A DNA stretch of 6,241 nucleotides from Maribacter sp. (GTDB lineage: Bacteria; Bacteroidota; Bacteroidia; Flavobacteriales; Flavobacteriaceae): NCBI GenBank assembly GCA_013001935.1, contig JABDKZ010000371.1, positions 1 through 6,241 of the forward strand, read 5' to 3'. The first letter of the stretch is position 1; every line of letters starts with the position of its first letter. Position numbers and translations under genes: made by a program. Of the stretch, positions 1 through 5,152 are shown piece after piece. The notes beneath the pieces were generated by a model that worked only from the letters and a program-made list of their open reading frames with translations, was not told where the DNA came from and ran no database searches.

Positions 1-335
1 CCTGCCTCTAAGCTAAAGCCTTCAGCTACATAAAATTTAGCCATCAATGGTAAATTTAAATAATCTACCTTAACGGAACCTTCAAAACCATCCTCGCTGT
101 AATCAGCTCCTTGAGCCGAATACAATAATTCCGGTTGAAACGAAAATTTCTCGGTAATGCCAATTTCAGCGACAAAACCTAGATGGAAAGCTGTTCTGGA
201 ACTAAAACTATCAAGGTCATCACCTGTTATAGTTGCAAAGTTGACACCTGCCTTCGCTCCAAAATCTATCTCCTGGGCACTTACATATGTAAACCCAAAT
301 AAAACAATTGCGGTAAAGAATAGTAGTTTTTTCAT
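1..335 (-). CDS. Outer-membrane beta-barrel (porin family, PorT-like) protein, C-terminus outside window
   Basis: The minus-strand frame opens with ATG at 335-333 and stays open to the left edge, giving 111 complete codons. The N-terminus MKKLLFFTAIVLFGFTYVSA followed by Q is a typical Sec signal peptide, with probable cleavage after residue 20. The mature part (QEIDFGAKAGVNFATITGDD) has the alternating pattern of small Bacteroidota beta-barrels of the OMP_b-brl_2/PorT-like class. It continues with FQPELLYSAQGA (about residues 66-77) and YLNLPLMAKFYVAEGFSLEAG (split here as YLNLPLMAKF and YVAEGFSLEAG), the usual strand-turn-strand signature of the family. The product should sit in the outer membrane; its function is unknown. 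It resembles the protein at 1473-1958, which has IPIMAKYKVADAFSIQAG at the equivalent place. The family usually runs to about 170-230 residues, so roughly half is missing. I see no internal stop or frameshift. Confidence 0.88.
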   Translation of the reverse strand, partial: MKKLLFFTAIVLFGFTYVSAQEIDFGAKAGVNFATITGDDLDSFSSRTAFHLGFVAEIGITEKFSFQPELLYSAQGADYSEDGFEGSVKVDYLNLPLMAKFYVAEGFSLEA

Positions 336-374
336 AATCCTAAAGATTTAAACTGGTTAATATTAATAGAATTA

Positions 375-405
375 TGAAATTATTAATGTAGCTTGATTGG
401 GACAA
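375..405 (-). promoter_or_regulatory. Weak candidate promoter for the beta-barrel gene at 1-335
   Basis: Read on the minus strand, TTG (405-403) is followed 20 bases later by TAATTTCA (382-375). The latter matches six of the eight positions of the Bacteroidota -7 element TAnnTTTG counting the two free positions. This would leave a leader of about 35 bases before the ATG at 335. The match is imperfect and the region is AT-rich, so this is a guess from spacing and similarity. Confidence 0.25.
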
Positions 406-455
406 TGATTATCATCATGTGCGATATTTCCTGAATGTGTTAACCTTTTACTTAT

Positions 456-480
456 TTGGAATGGGAAAAATAGATTCCAA
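456..480. repeat. Perfect 7-bp inverted repeat (stem-loop)
   Basis: TTGGAAT (456-462) and ATTCCAA (474-480) are perfect complements around an 11-base A-rich loop. On the plus strand the arm is followed by TTCTTTTTAG, giving a weak terminator-like look, but no plus-strand gene lies upstream. The stem is AT-rich and may be a chance or relic structure. Confidence 0.4.
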
Positions 481-547
481 TTCTTTTTAGATTGCACTGG
501 AAACAGCTTAGGTAGTGGAGTGGTTTAAATTTGCAGGCTACTATCTA

Positions 548-631
548 TTAGGGCTTATCTGCATTGTAAGAAGTATGCCTACGTTTACCGAGTAGGTTCA
601 AATTGGGCCCATTGATGATCATAATTTTTAT
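548..631 (-). pseudogene. aroQ: aroQ relic: truncated type II 3-dehydroquinate dehydratase
   Basis: Minus-strand reading from 631 gives I-K-I-M-I-I-N-G-P-N-L-N-L-L-G-K-R, then RHTSYNADKP and a TAA stop at 550-548. INGPNLNLLGKR is the N-terminal signature of class II dehydroquinases (shikimate pathway, 3-dehydroquinate to 3-dehydroshikimate), which are about 140-150 residues long. The codon at 631-629 is ATA where MKI would be expected, so the original ATG may be mutated; an in-frame ATG remains at 622-620. After GKR the family continues E-P-x-x-Y-G, but here RHTSY appears instead. That closely matches the C-terminal motif EFRH-x-S(Y) of the same family. I infer an internal deletion of roughly 300 bases that joined the two arginines, with decay after it. 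No promoter-like element precedes it, and a terminator ends just upstream at 657. A 24-28 residue product could not be an active enzyme. The signature is read directly; the deletion model is inference. Confidence 0.82.
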
Positions 632-656
632 AGGATAAAATTGAATTATGTCGTAT

Positions 657-683
657 AAAAAAAGGGAAGTCTAAGCACTTCCC
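657..683 (-). terminator. Intrinsic terminator of the beta-barrel gene at 714-1229
   Basis: On the minus strand GGGAAGT (683-677), loop GCTTAG and ACTTCCC (670-664) form a perfect 7-bp stem, immediately followed by seven T (663-657). It lies 30 bases after the stop codon at 716-714, which is textbook placement and form for a Rho-independent terminator. Confidence 0.9.
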
Positions 684-713
684 CAAAGGACCTGTTAATT
701 TATTTTGATTGTA

Positions 714-1229
714 CTATAATCTTTTCTTCGACGGAATAGTAAATAGTAATCCTAAATTCACTGAATTCCACGAAAGGTCATTATCCATATTTATTGTGGT
801 ATAAGAGAAATTCAATTCGGTATAGGCGCCCATCAGGTATCCAAGGATGGGTCTGTAATAAAACCCACCATCATTATCCTCATTAATTCCCAAAGCTTGA
901 CCAGCATCGATACCGATCGAAAGCGAATTCGACGCCCAAATACGTACTGAAGCTGCCAAAGGCACAAATTGCATATTGGGATAGTCGGCTTCAATGGCCT
1001 CTGAACTAAATCTTTCAGCAAAACCATTGATAAATCCTGTAGCTACGCCAGCGTCAACAACTTCTCCCAACGCGAACATATAGCCGGTATCCAAAGCAAG
1101 GCTTAAACTTACCGCATCATTGAAGTCATCAATAGGCAATCCGCCGTGTAATCCTATTTTAAAGCCTTCCTGGGCCTGTAAGCCTGTTATACAAGCTGTA
1201 AATAAAAGAGCAAGAATATGGTTCTTCAT
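714..1229 (-). CDS. Small outer-membrane beta-barrel protein, 171 aa
   Basis: The first 19 residues (MKNHILALLFTACITGLQA) form a Sec signal peptide, with cleavage before QEGFKIGLHGG. The rest alternates short amphipathic strands with Gly/Asn/Asp turns, for example LSLALDTGYMF (about 42-52), FVPLAASVRIW (88-98), SIGIDAGQALGI (104-115), GGFYYRPILGYLMG (121-134) and VNLGLLFTI (157-165). This is the pattern of small eight-strand-like outer-membrane proteins common in Flavobacteriia; substrate and role are unknown. The C-terminus is atypical: the last strand is followed by PSKKRL, so it lacks the terminal aromatic residue usual for BAM-inserted barrels. The mature N-terminus AQEGF is the same as in the gene at 1473-1958. 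It has its own -7 element and terminator, so it is probably monocistronic. The ATG at 1229 is supported by the signal peptide. Confidence 0.85.
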   Translation of the reverse strand: MKNHILALLFTACITGLQAQEGFKIGLHGGLPIDDFNDAVSLSLALDTGYMFALGEVVDAGVATGFINGFAERFSSEAIEADYPNMQFVPLAASVRIWASNSLSIGIDAGQALGINEDNDGGFYYRPILGYLMGAYTELNFSYTTINMDNDLSWNSVNLGLLFTIPSKKRL

Positions 1230-1256
1230 CGGTCTAAAAATTTAGGTTATGAAAAA

Positions 1257-1264
1257 CAAATCTA
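1257..1264 (-). promoter_or_regulatory. -7 promoter element TAGATTTG for the gene at 714-1229
   Basis: The minus strand reads TAGATTTG, a full match to the Bacteroidota consensus TAnnTTTG, ending 27 bases upstream of the ATG at 1229. It implies a leader of roughly 20 bases. I find no clear TTG -33 element 17-23 bases further upstream, which lowers confidence somewhat. Confidence 0.6.
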
Positions 1265-1417
1265 AATTCTTATTCGGTTCATCGACTATTTTTGTTGTAT
1301 AACGGGCCAAAATGGTTGTAGAAGCTCGTTTTTGAGGCTTTTTATTAGTCTTCTATCCTATTTATAGCATGAAATAAAAACAGTGCCTAAAACTAAAAAA
1401 GAGCGAAAATGAGCAAT

Positions 1418-1450
1418 AAAAAAGCGAAAACAGCTTATGTTTTCGCTTTT
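1418..1450 (-). terminator. Intrinsic terminator of the beta-barrel gene at 1473-1958
   Basis: On the minus strand AAAAGCGAAAAC (1450-1439), loop ATAAGCT and GTTTTCGCTTTT (1431-1420) form a 12-bp perfect stem. The T-tract runs on to 1418. It begins 22 bases past the stop codon. The plus strand also gives a stem followed by T4, so it could act in both directions, though no plus-strand gene ends here. Confidence 0.88.
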
Positions 1451-1472
1451 AGTTCTATGATTGATTTAGATT

Positions 1473-1958
1473 TTAGAATCTATATCCTACCCCTATCTGT
1501 AATGTATTTAAACTAAAACCTTCAATATCCCTCGAAACCTCAAAGGCATACCTTGCATCTGCAAAGAACTGTTCGGTAAAGTTATATCCTACTCCAAAGG
1601 CCAAATCCAATCCGAATTCGCCTTGTGGCACATCTTCCAATAAGTAATTTATTTGTGGCCCTGCTTGTATACTGAATGCATCAGCCACTTTGTACTTGGC
1701 CATAATTGGGATATATAGGGAGTTCAAATCCTGAACAAAGCTAAAAAGAACTGAAGGTTCAACTTCAAACTCATCACTAACCTCAAAATTGTACCCGACT
1801 CCGGCAAAAAAACCCATTTCAGAATCAGAAACACTTGCTCCCAAAAAATCTACTTTTGCAGTTACGTTGGACAATCCGACTTTACCAAAAAAGCCTTCTT
1901 GGGCATTAACAGCTAATCCTACTAATGCCAGTGCGGCAGCTAATACTACTTTTTTCAT
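1473..1958 (-). CDS. Outer-membrane beta-barrel (porin family) protein, 161 aa
   Basis: A signal peptide of 19 residues (MKKVVLAAALALVGLAVNA) precedes QEGFFGKVGLSNV. The mature 142 residues read as an eight-strand-type small barrel: GFFAGVGYNFEV (49-60), FEVEPSVLFSF (64-74), YIPIMAKYKV (82-91), FSIQAGPQINYLL (95-107), LDLAFGVGYNF (117-127), FFADARYAF (131-139) and LQIGVGYRF (153-161). It ends in phenylalanine within an amphipathic strand, the classic C-terminal signal recognised by the BAM machinery. This is the OMP_b-brl_2/PorT-like superfamily, with outer-membrane location inferred; no ligand can be assigned. Its middle section parallels the partial protein at 1-335, so the two are probably paralogues. 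It has its own promoter (1984-2011) and terminator (1418-1450), and is transcribed divergently from xerD. Confidence 0.9.
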   Translation of the reverse strand: MKKVVLAAALALVGLAVNAQEGFFGKVGLSNVTAKVDFLGASVSDSEMGFFAGVGYNFEVSDEFEVEPSVLFSFVQDLNSLYIPIMAKYKVADAFSIQAGPQINYLLEDVPQGEFGLDLAFGVGYNFTEQFFADARYAFEVSRDIEGFSLNTLQIGVGYRF

Positions 1959-1983
1959 AATTTTAAGTTTAATTATTTTGGGC

Positions 1984-2011
1984 CAAACTTATATTTAGAT
2001 AAAACAATCAA
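1984..2011 (-). promoter_or_regulatory. Promoter of the beta-barrel gene at 1473-1958
   Basis: On the minus strand TTG (2011-2009) is followed after exactly 17 bases by TAAGTTTG (1991-1984). Both elements and the spacing fit the Bacteroidota housekeeping-sigma consensus TTG-N17-23-TAnnTTTG. The element ends 25 bases before the ATG, implying a leader of about 20 bases. This is the best promoter in the window. Confidence 0.75.
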
Positions 2012-2095
2012 CTAATTTTCGTTGTGAAATTGTAAGAATATGTTGCAAATGATCCATTCTTATGGTTTAAGCATGTATATCATCGATAAATACAC

Positions 2096-2103
2096 AATCT
2101 TTG
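2096..2103 (+). promoter_or_regulatory. Candidate -7 element for xerD, implying a leaderless or near-leaderless mRNA
   Basis: AATCTTTG differs from TAnnTTTG only at the first base. It ends four bases before the xerD ATG at 2108, so transcription would begin at or next to the start codon. No clear TTG lies 17-23 bases upstream. The assignment rests on one near-match in AT-rich DNA. Confidence 0.4.
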
Positions 2104-2107
2104 TGGG

Positions 2108-3007
2108 ATGAAATGGAAGCAAGCCATCCAAGATTATAATCACTACCTCAAAATTGAACGTGGATTATCTGAAAACTCCATAAAAAATTACCTTCGCGAT
2201 GTTGAAAAACTGATTACCTACCTATCTGAAAATGATATGGCAATAAGTCCAATCTTCATTGATAAAGAAACCATTCAACGTTTTGTTTATGAGATCTCAA
2301 AATCGGTGAGTCCAAGATCTCAGGCTCGCATAATCTCGGGGCTAAAGAGCTTTTTCAATTACATGAACTTTGAGGATTATCGCAAGGACAATCCTATGGA
2401 CTTATTAGAATCGCCCAAAATTGGAAGAAAACTACCGGATACCTTATCCGAGGATGAAATTAACCAGCTGATCGGTGCCATTGACCTTTCAAAACCCGAA
2501 GGAGAGCGAAACCGAGCAATGTTAGAAACTTTATACGGCTGTGGCCTGCGCGTGTCCGAACTAATAAATTTAAAAATATCGGACTTGTTTTTCGAGGAAG
2601 ATTTTATCAAGGTGACGGGAAAGGGCGATAAACAGCGTTTTGTTCCTATCAGCGATTTCAATAAAAAATATATTGCTATTTATAGAAATGAGGTTCGTGT
2701 TCATCAAAGCATTCAAAAAGGGTATGATGATATTTTATTCTTGAATCGGCGCGGAAAACAACTCACCCGAGCTATGATCTTTACAATTGTCAAACAACTC
2801 GCAATAAAAATAGATTTGAATAAAAGCATAAGCCCACATACCTTCAGACATTCGTTCGCCACCCACTTATTGCAGAACGGTGCAGATCTAAGGGCTATTC
2901 AGCAAATGCTGGGTCATGAAAGCATTACGACTACCGAAGTGTATATGCATGTAGATCGATCGCATTTGGCAGAGGTAATGAACAAATATCACCCCCGTAA
3001 AAAATAA
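2108..3007 (+). CDS. xerD: Site-specific tyrosine recombinase XerD
   Basis: This cytoplasmic recombinase acts with a XerC partner at the dif site to resolve chromosome dimers. The 299-residue length is standard. The N-terminal SAM-like core-binding domain spans about residues 1-95 (YNHYLKIERGLSENSIKNY near 10-28). The catalytic domain spans about 108-290 and has the complete active-site set: R148 in YGCGLRVSEL, K172 in TGKGDKQRF, H244 and R247 in SPHTFRHSFATH, H270 in MLGHESITTTE, and nucleophile Y279 in VYMHVD. The start ATG gives the usual MKW...DY opening of Bacteroidota XerD proteins. XerD is favoured over XerC and over phage integrases by overall similarity and length, from memory rather than a search. 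The gene stands alone: it diverges from the beta-barrel gene, and 78 bases separate it from the next gene. In many Bacteroidota aroQ lies beside it; here only a relic remains about 1.5 kb away. Confidence 0.94.
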   Translation: MKWKQAIQDYNHYLKIERGLSENSIKNYLRDVEKLITYLSENDMAISPIFIDKETIQRFVYEISKSVSPRSQARIISGLKSFFNYMNFEDYRKDNPMDLLESPKIGRKLPDTLSEDEINQLIGAIDLSKPEGERNRAMLETLYGCGLRVSELINLKISDLFFEEDFIKVTGKGDKQRFVPISDFNKKYIAIYRNEVRVHQSIQKGYDDILFLNRRGKQLTRAMIFTIVKQLAIKIDLNKSISPHTFRHSFATHLLQNGADLRAIQQMLGHESITTTEVYMHVDRSHLAEVMNKYHPRKK

Positions 3008-3041
3008 GTTTTATTGCCTGATTTATGTATATTTAAATTTC

Positions 3042-3056
3042 TCTTATTAAATAAGA
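3042..3056. repeat. 15-bp AT-rich palindrome upstream of the M20 gene
   Basis: TCTTATT (3042-3048) and AATAAGA (3050-3056) mirror each other around a single A, in the 78-base gap between xerD and the amidohydrolase gene and 29 bases before the latter's ATG. It could be an operator-type site. The one-base centre makes it a poor hairpin, and its AT content makes chance plausible. A 7-of-8 match to the -7 consensus (TATATTTA, about 3028-3035) sits just upstream of it. Confidence 0.25.
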
Positions 3057-3085
3057 CTAAACATTAATAAATTAAAGACGTAACA

Positions 3086-4522
3086 ATGTCAGACTTGAAA
3101 AAATCGTTGGTTTTGGGAGCGCTCACCCTTTTTGTATCCACTGGAATACACGCGCAAAAAAATTTGGATGCCGTTTTAAACAATTTAGATGCAAAAAGTG
3201 AATCTTACGGTGAGATTGCACAAACCATATGGGACTTGGCCGAAATGGGATATCAAGAAGAAAAAAGTGCTGCGCTCCTTCAAAAAACCTTAGCCGATGC
3301 CGGGTTTATAATAAATAAAGGTCTAGCTAGTATTCCTACCGCCTTTATCGCCGAATATGGCAGCGGATCACCCATTATCGGTATTATGGGAGAATATGAT
3401 GCCCTTCCCGGTTTATCACAACAAGCTGTTCCTGAGAAAAAATCGGCAGGAAAGGCCGCTGGGCATGCTTGTGGTCACCACTTATTCGGAACAGCATCTG
3501 CAGCAGCGGCCATAGCGGCCAAAGAATGGATGAAAACAAATAACACCAAAGGTACCTTACGTTTTTATGGTACTCCCGCAGAAGAAGGTGGTGGTGCAAA
3601 GGTTTATATGTCGCGAGAAGGGCTCTTTGATGATGTTGATGTTGCCTTACACTGGCATCCAAGCTCACAGAATGCAGCCAGTGCTGCCGCAGCTTTGTCA
3701 AATATTTCAGCGAAGTTTCGTTTTTATGGAGTTTCAGCACATGCTGCAGGAGCTCCTGAAAGAGGACGTTCTTCATTAGATGGGATTGAAGCAATGAACA
3801 ATATGGTCAATTTAATGCGTGAGCATATTCCCCAGGAAACACGTATTCATTATGTAATTACAGATGGCGGAAAGGCACCAAACGTTGTTCCTGATTTTGC
3901 AGAAGTCTACTATTATGCACGTCATAATCGTCGAGATGTAGTGAAAAGTATATTTGATCGTATCGTTAAAGCTGCAGAAGGTGCAGCTCTGGGCACAGGG
4001 ACTACAATGGACTATGAAATCGTAAATGGGGTATACGAACTTCTACCAAATCTAACCTTACAAAAAGTTGTTCATGACAATTTAACACAGGTTGGCGGAG
4101 TTGAATATTCAGCAGAAGAAAAGTCCTTCGCGGATAAAATTGCAATTAGCTTGGGGCAAGAAAGCGCAAACTTGGCAAAGGCAAAAAACGTACAACCCTA
4201 TAAAGAAACTGCAAGGGCTTATGGGTCAACGGACGTTGGTGATGTGAGTTTTGTGGTTCCTACTGTCGGTTTTGGAACGGCTACATGGGTTCCCGGTACT
4301 TCTGCACATAGTTGGCAAGCAGTAGCTGCAGGCGGAACCTCAATCGGCAATAAAGGTATGATGGTCGCTGCCAAGACCTTGGCGCTCACAGCCATAAATC
4401 TGTTTCAGGATTCCGAACTGGTCCAAAAGGCAAAAGAGGAATTCCAGGAACGAAGAGGGGCCAATTTTAAATATATCCCACTTTTGGGCGATAGAGCACC
4501 TGCCCTTGATTACAGAAATTAA
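3086..4522 (+). CDS. Secreted M20-family amidohydrolase (AbgB-like metallopeptidase), 478 aa
   Basis: This is a metal-dependent hydrolase of the M20 (M20D/AbgB-like) group, whose characterised members cleave amide bonds of N-acyl or p-aminobenzoyl-glutamate type; the actual substrate here is unknown. The likely metal ligands and catalytic sites are visible: C129 and H131 in GHACGHHLFG, the acidic pair E166-E167 in TPAEEGGGAK, H191 in ALHWHP, and H408 in PGTSAHSW. The lid/dimerisation domain begins near 205 and contains GVSAHAAGAPERGRSSLDG (215-233), where H219 is the usual conserved histidine. MGEYDALPG (101-109) and STDVGDVSF (381-389) are further family blocks. Residues 1-23 (MSDLKKSLVLGALTLFVSTG then IHA) form a Sec signal peptide with cleavage before Q24. 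There is no lipobox cysteine, so a soluble periplasmic enzyme is inferred. That differs from E. coli AbgB, which is cytoplasmic. It looks monocistronic; a possible terminator follows at 4546-4597. Confidence 0.9.
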   Translation: MSDLKKSLVLGALTLFVSTGIHAQKNLDAVLNNLDAKSESYGEIAQTIWDLAEMGYQEEKSAALLQKTLADAGFIINKGLASIPTAFIAEYGSGSPIIGIMGEYDALPGLSQQAVPEKKSAGKAAGHACGHHLFGTASAAAAIAAKEWMKTNNTKGTLRFYGTPAEEGGGAKVYMSREGLFDDVDVALHWHPSSQNAASAAAALSNISAKFRFYGVSAHAAGAPERGRSSLDGIEAMNNMVNLMREHIPQETRIHYVITDGGKAPNVVPDFAEVYYYARHNRRDVVKSIFDRIVKAAEGAALGTGTTMDYEIVNGVYELLPNLTLQKVVHDNLTQVGGVEYSAEEKSFADKIAISLGQESANLAKAKNVQPYKETARAYGSTDVGDVSFVVPTVGFGTATWVPGTSAHSWQAVAAGGTSIGNKGMMVAAKTLALTAINLFQDSELVQKAKEEFQERRGANFKYIPLLGDRAPALDYRN

Positions 4523-4545
4523 AGGCTATTGGATTTGTACGATTT

Positions 4546-4597
4546 AGGTTTAGAATTCAGGTTATTAAATTTGAGCTTTAAACCTTTCTTTCCTTTT
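4546..4597 (+). terminator. Possible weak intrinsic terminator after the M20 gene
   Basis: AGGTTTAGA (4546-4554) can pair with TTTAAACCT (4577-4585) with one G-U pair, and a T-rich tract TTTCTTTCCTTTT follows. The loop is long (22 bases) and the stem AT-rich, so this is much weaker than the two terminators on the left. The loop also contains the candidate sigma-gene promoter element, so one of the two readings may be wrong. Confidence 0.3.
4566..4573 (+). promoter_or_regulatory. -7 element TAAATTTG upstream of the ECF sigma gene
   Basis: TAAATTTG matches TAnnTTTG fully and lies 80 bases upstream of the GTG at 4654. No convincing TTG sits 17-23 bases upstream. If used, the sigma/membrane-protein operon would have a leader of about 75 bases. 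It fits the housekeeping sigma consensus, so it gives no evidence of autoregulation by the ECF factor. Confidence 0.42.
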
Positions 4598-4653
4598 ATG
4601 TAACAATAGTAATGTATCTACTACTAATCTTATAACAACCCACCAACCTAAGC

Positions 4654-5148
4654 GTGAATAAAAAGCTGGAGCATCAATTTGTGACGGAACTTGAGAACAA
4701 TCAGAATATTGTTCATAAGGTTTGTACGTTGTACACCAATGACCGGGATTCACACAAAGACCTGTTTCAGGAAATAACCATACAGTTATGGAAAGCATAT
4801 CCAAAATTCAGAGGGGATTCAAAATTTAGCACTTGGATGTACAGAGTGGCGCTAAACACTGCGATTACGCTCTATAGGAAGTCAAAAAAAAGAATTCAAA
4901 CCCAAGATTATGAATCTGTTATTTTTAAAATAGCAGCAAACGAATACGACCCACAGGAAGAACAACAGTTACAGCTTATGTATAAAGCCGTAAAGCAATT
5001 AGGTGATATTGAAAAGGCTCTGGTTTTCCTGTATTTAGAGGATAAAGACTATCGGGAAATTTCTGAAACCTTAGGTATTACAGAAGTAAATGCCAGAGTG
5101 AAAATGAACCGTATAAGAAATAAATTAAAAACCATATTGAACCCTTGA
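4654..5148 (+). CDS. ECF-type RNA polymerase sigma-70 factor, 164 aa
   Basis: This is an alternative sigma factor that directs RNA polymerase to a specific promoter set. Region 2 spans about residues 15-80: DLFQEITIQLWKAYPKF (37-53, regions 2.1-2.2, core binding) and STWMYRVALNTAITLYRK (59-76, regions 2.3-2.4, -10 recognition and melting). Region 4 spans about 105-160: LGDIEKALVFLYLEDKDYRE (116-135) then ISETLGITEVNARVKMNRIR (136-155), the helix-turn-helix for -35 recognition. The start must be GTG at 4654: an in-frame TAA lies at 4633-4635, no ATG lies between them, and starting later would cut region 2. No C-terminal extension is present, so it is a minimal two-domain ECF factor. The next gene begins four bases after its stop, indicating one operon with a probable membrane partner. 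No zinc-finger (ZAS) or FecR-type anti-sigma gene is present, so the usual Bacteroidota FecI/FecR/TonB-transducer arrangement does not apply. Confidence 0.92.
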   Translation: MNKKLEHQFVTELENNQNIVHKVCTLYTNDRDSHKDLFQEITIQLWKAYPKFRGDSKFSTWMYRVALNTAITLYRKSKKRIQTQDYESVIFKIAANEYDPQEEQQLQLMYKAVKQLGDIEKALVFLYLEDKDYREISETLGITEVNARVKMNRIRNKLKTILNP

Positions 5149-5152
5149 CGAT

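Larger units (their letters stand above)
336..547. other. Intergenic region without recognisable gene
   Basis: Together with the aroQ relic and the terminator to its right, this forms a 378-base stretch lacking an intact gene. In these 212 bases I see the upstream region of the left beta-barrel gene, an imperfectly terminator-like inverted repeat at 456-480, and no ORF with a credible start. One minus-strand frame is open for 50 codons (524-375) but has no ATG and resembles nothing I know. On the minus strand immediately after the relic's stop, a shifted frame reads LIDSSLQI before a stop. This faintly recalls the C-terminal GLxSYxLAIQ of AroQ proteins but is too short to trust. The stretch probably includes decayed DNA from the aroQ locus. 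Confidence 0.5.

Noticed and set aside
157..351. Plus-strand open frame of 64 codons
   Set aside because: It is antisense to the signal-peptide and barrel codons of the left gene, and its protein has no coherent domain.
375..524. Minus-strand frame open for 50 codons between the aroQ relic and the left beta-barrel gene
   Set aside because: It has no ATG and no recognisable motif, and it ends inside the promoter region of the next gene. Open frames of this size are common by chance.
551..610. tRNA-like T-arm string GGTTCAAAT with a nearby hairpin CCTAC...GTAGG (578-596)
   Set aside because: GTAGG has no complementary partner after the TTCAAAT loop, no acceptor stem or anticodon arm can be drawn, and the same bases are explained by the aroQ relic on the minus strand.
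1320..1350. Plus-strand bulged hairpin GAAGCTC...GAGGCTTTTTATT resembling a terminator
   Set aside because: There is no plus-strand gene upstream to terminate, and the stem needs a bulge and is only about 5 bp.
1395..1431. Repeated AAAAAAGnGCGAAAA-like strings before the terminator
   Set aside because: The first copy (about 1395-1409) is imperfect, and the second is simply the terminator stem. This is probably local slippage in A-rich DNA.
2377..2661. Minus-strand open frame of 94 codons inside xerD
   Set aside because: It is an antisense shadow of a strongly conserved catalytic domain, with no family resemblance of its own.
3384..3794. Minus-strand open frame of 136 codons inside the M20 gene, and a plus-strand frame at 3567-3779
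   Set aside because: Both lie within the well-supported M20 reading frame, and their translations (rich in His/Leu/Gln runs) look like frame shadows.
4565..4804. Minus-strand open frame of 79 codons across the sigma-gene start
   Set aside because: It covers region 2 of the sigma factor in antisense and has no signal or domain of its own.
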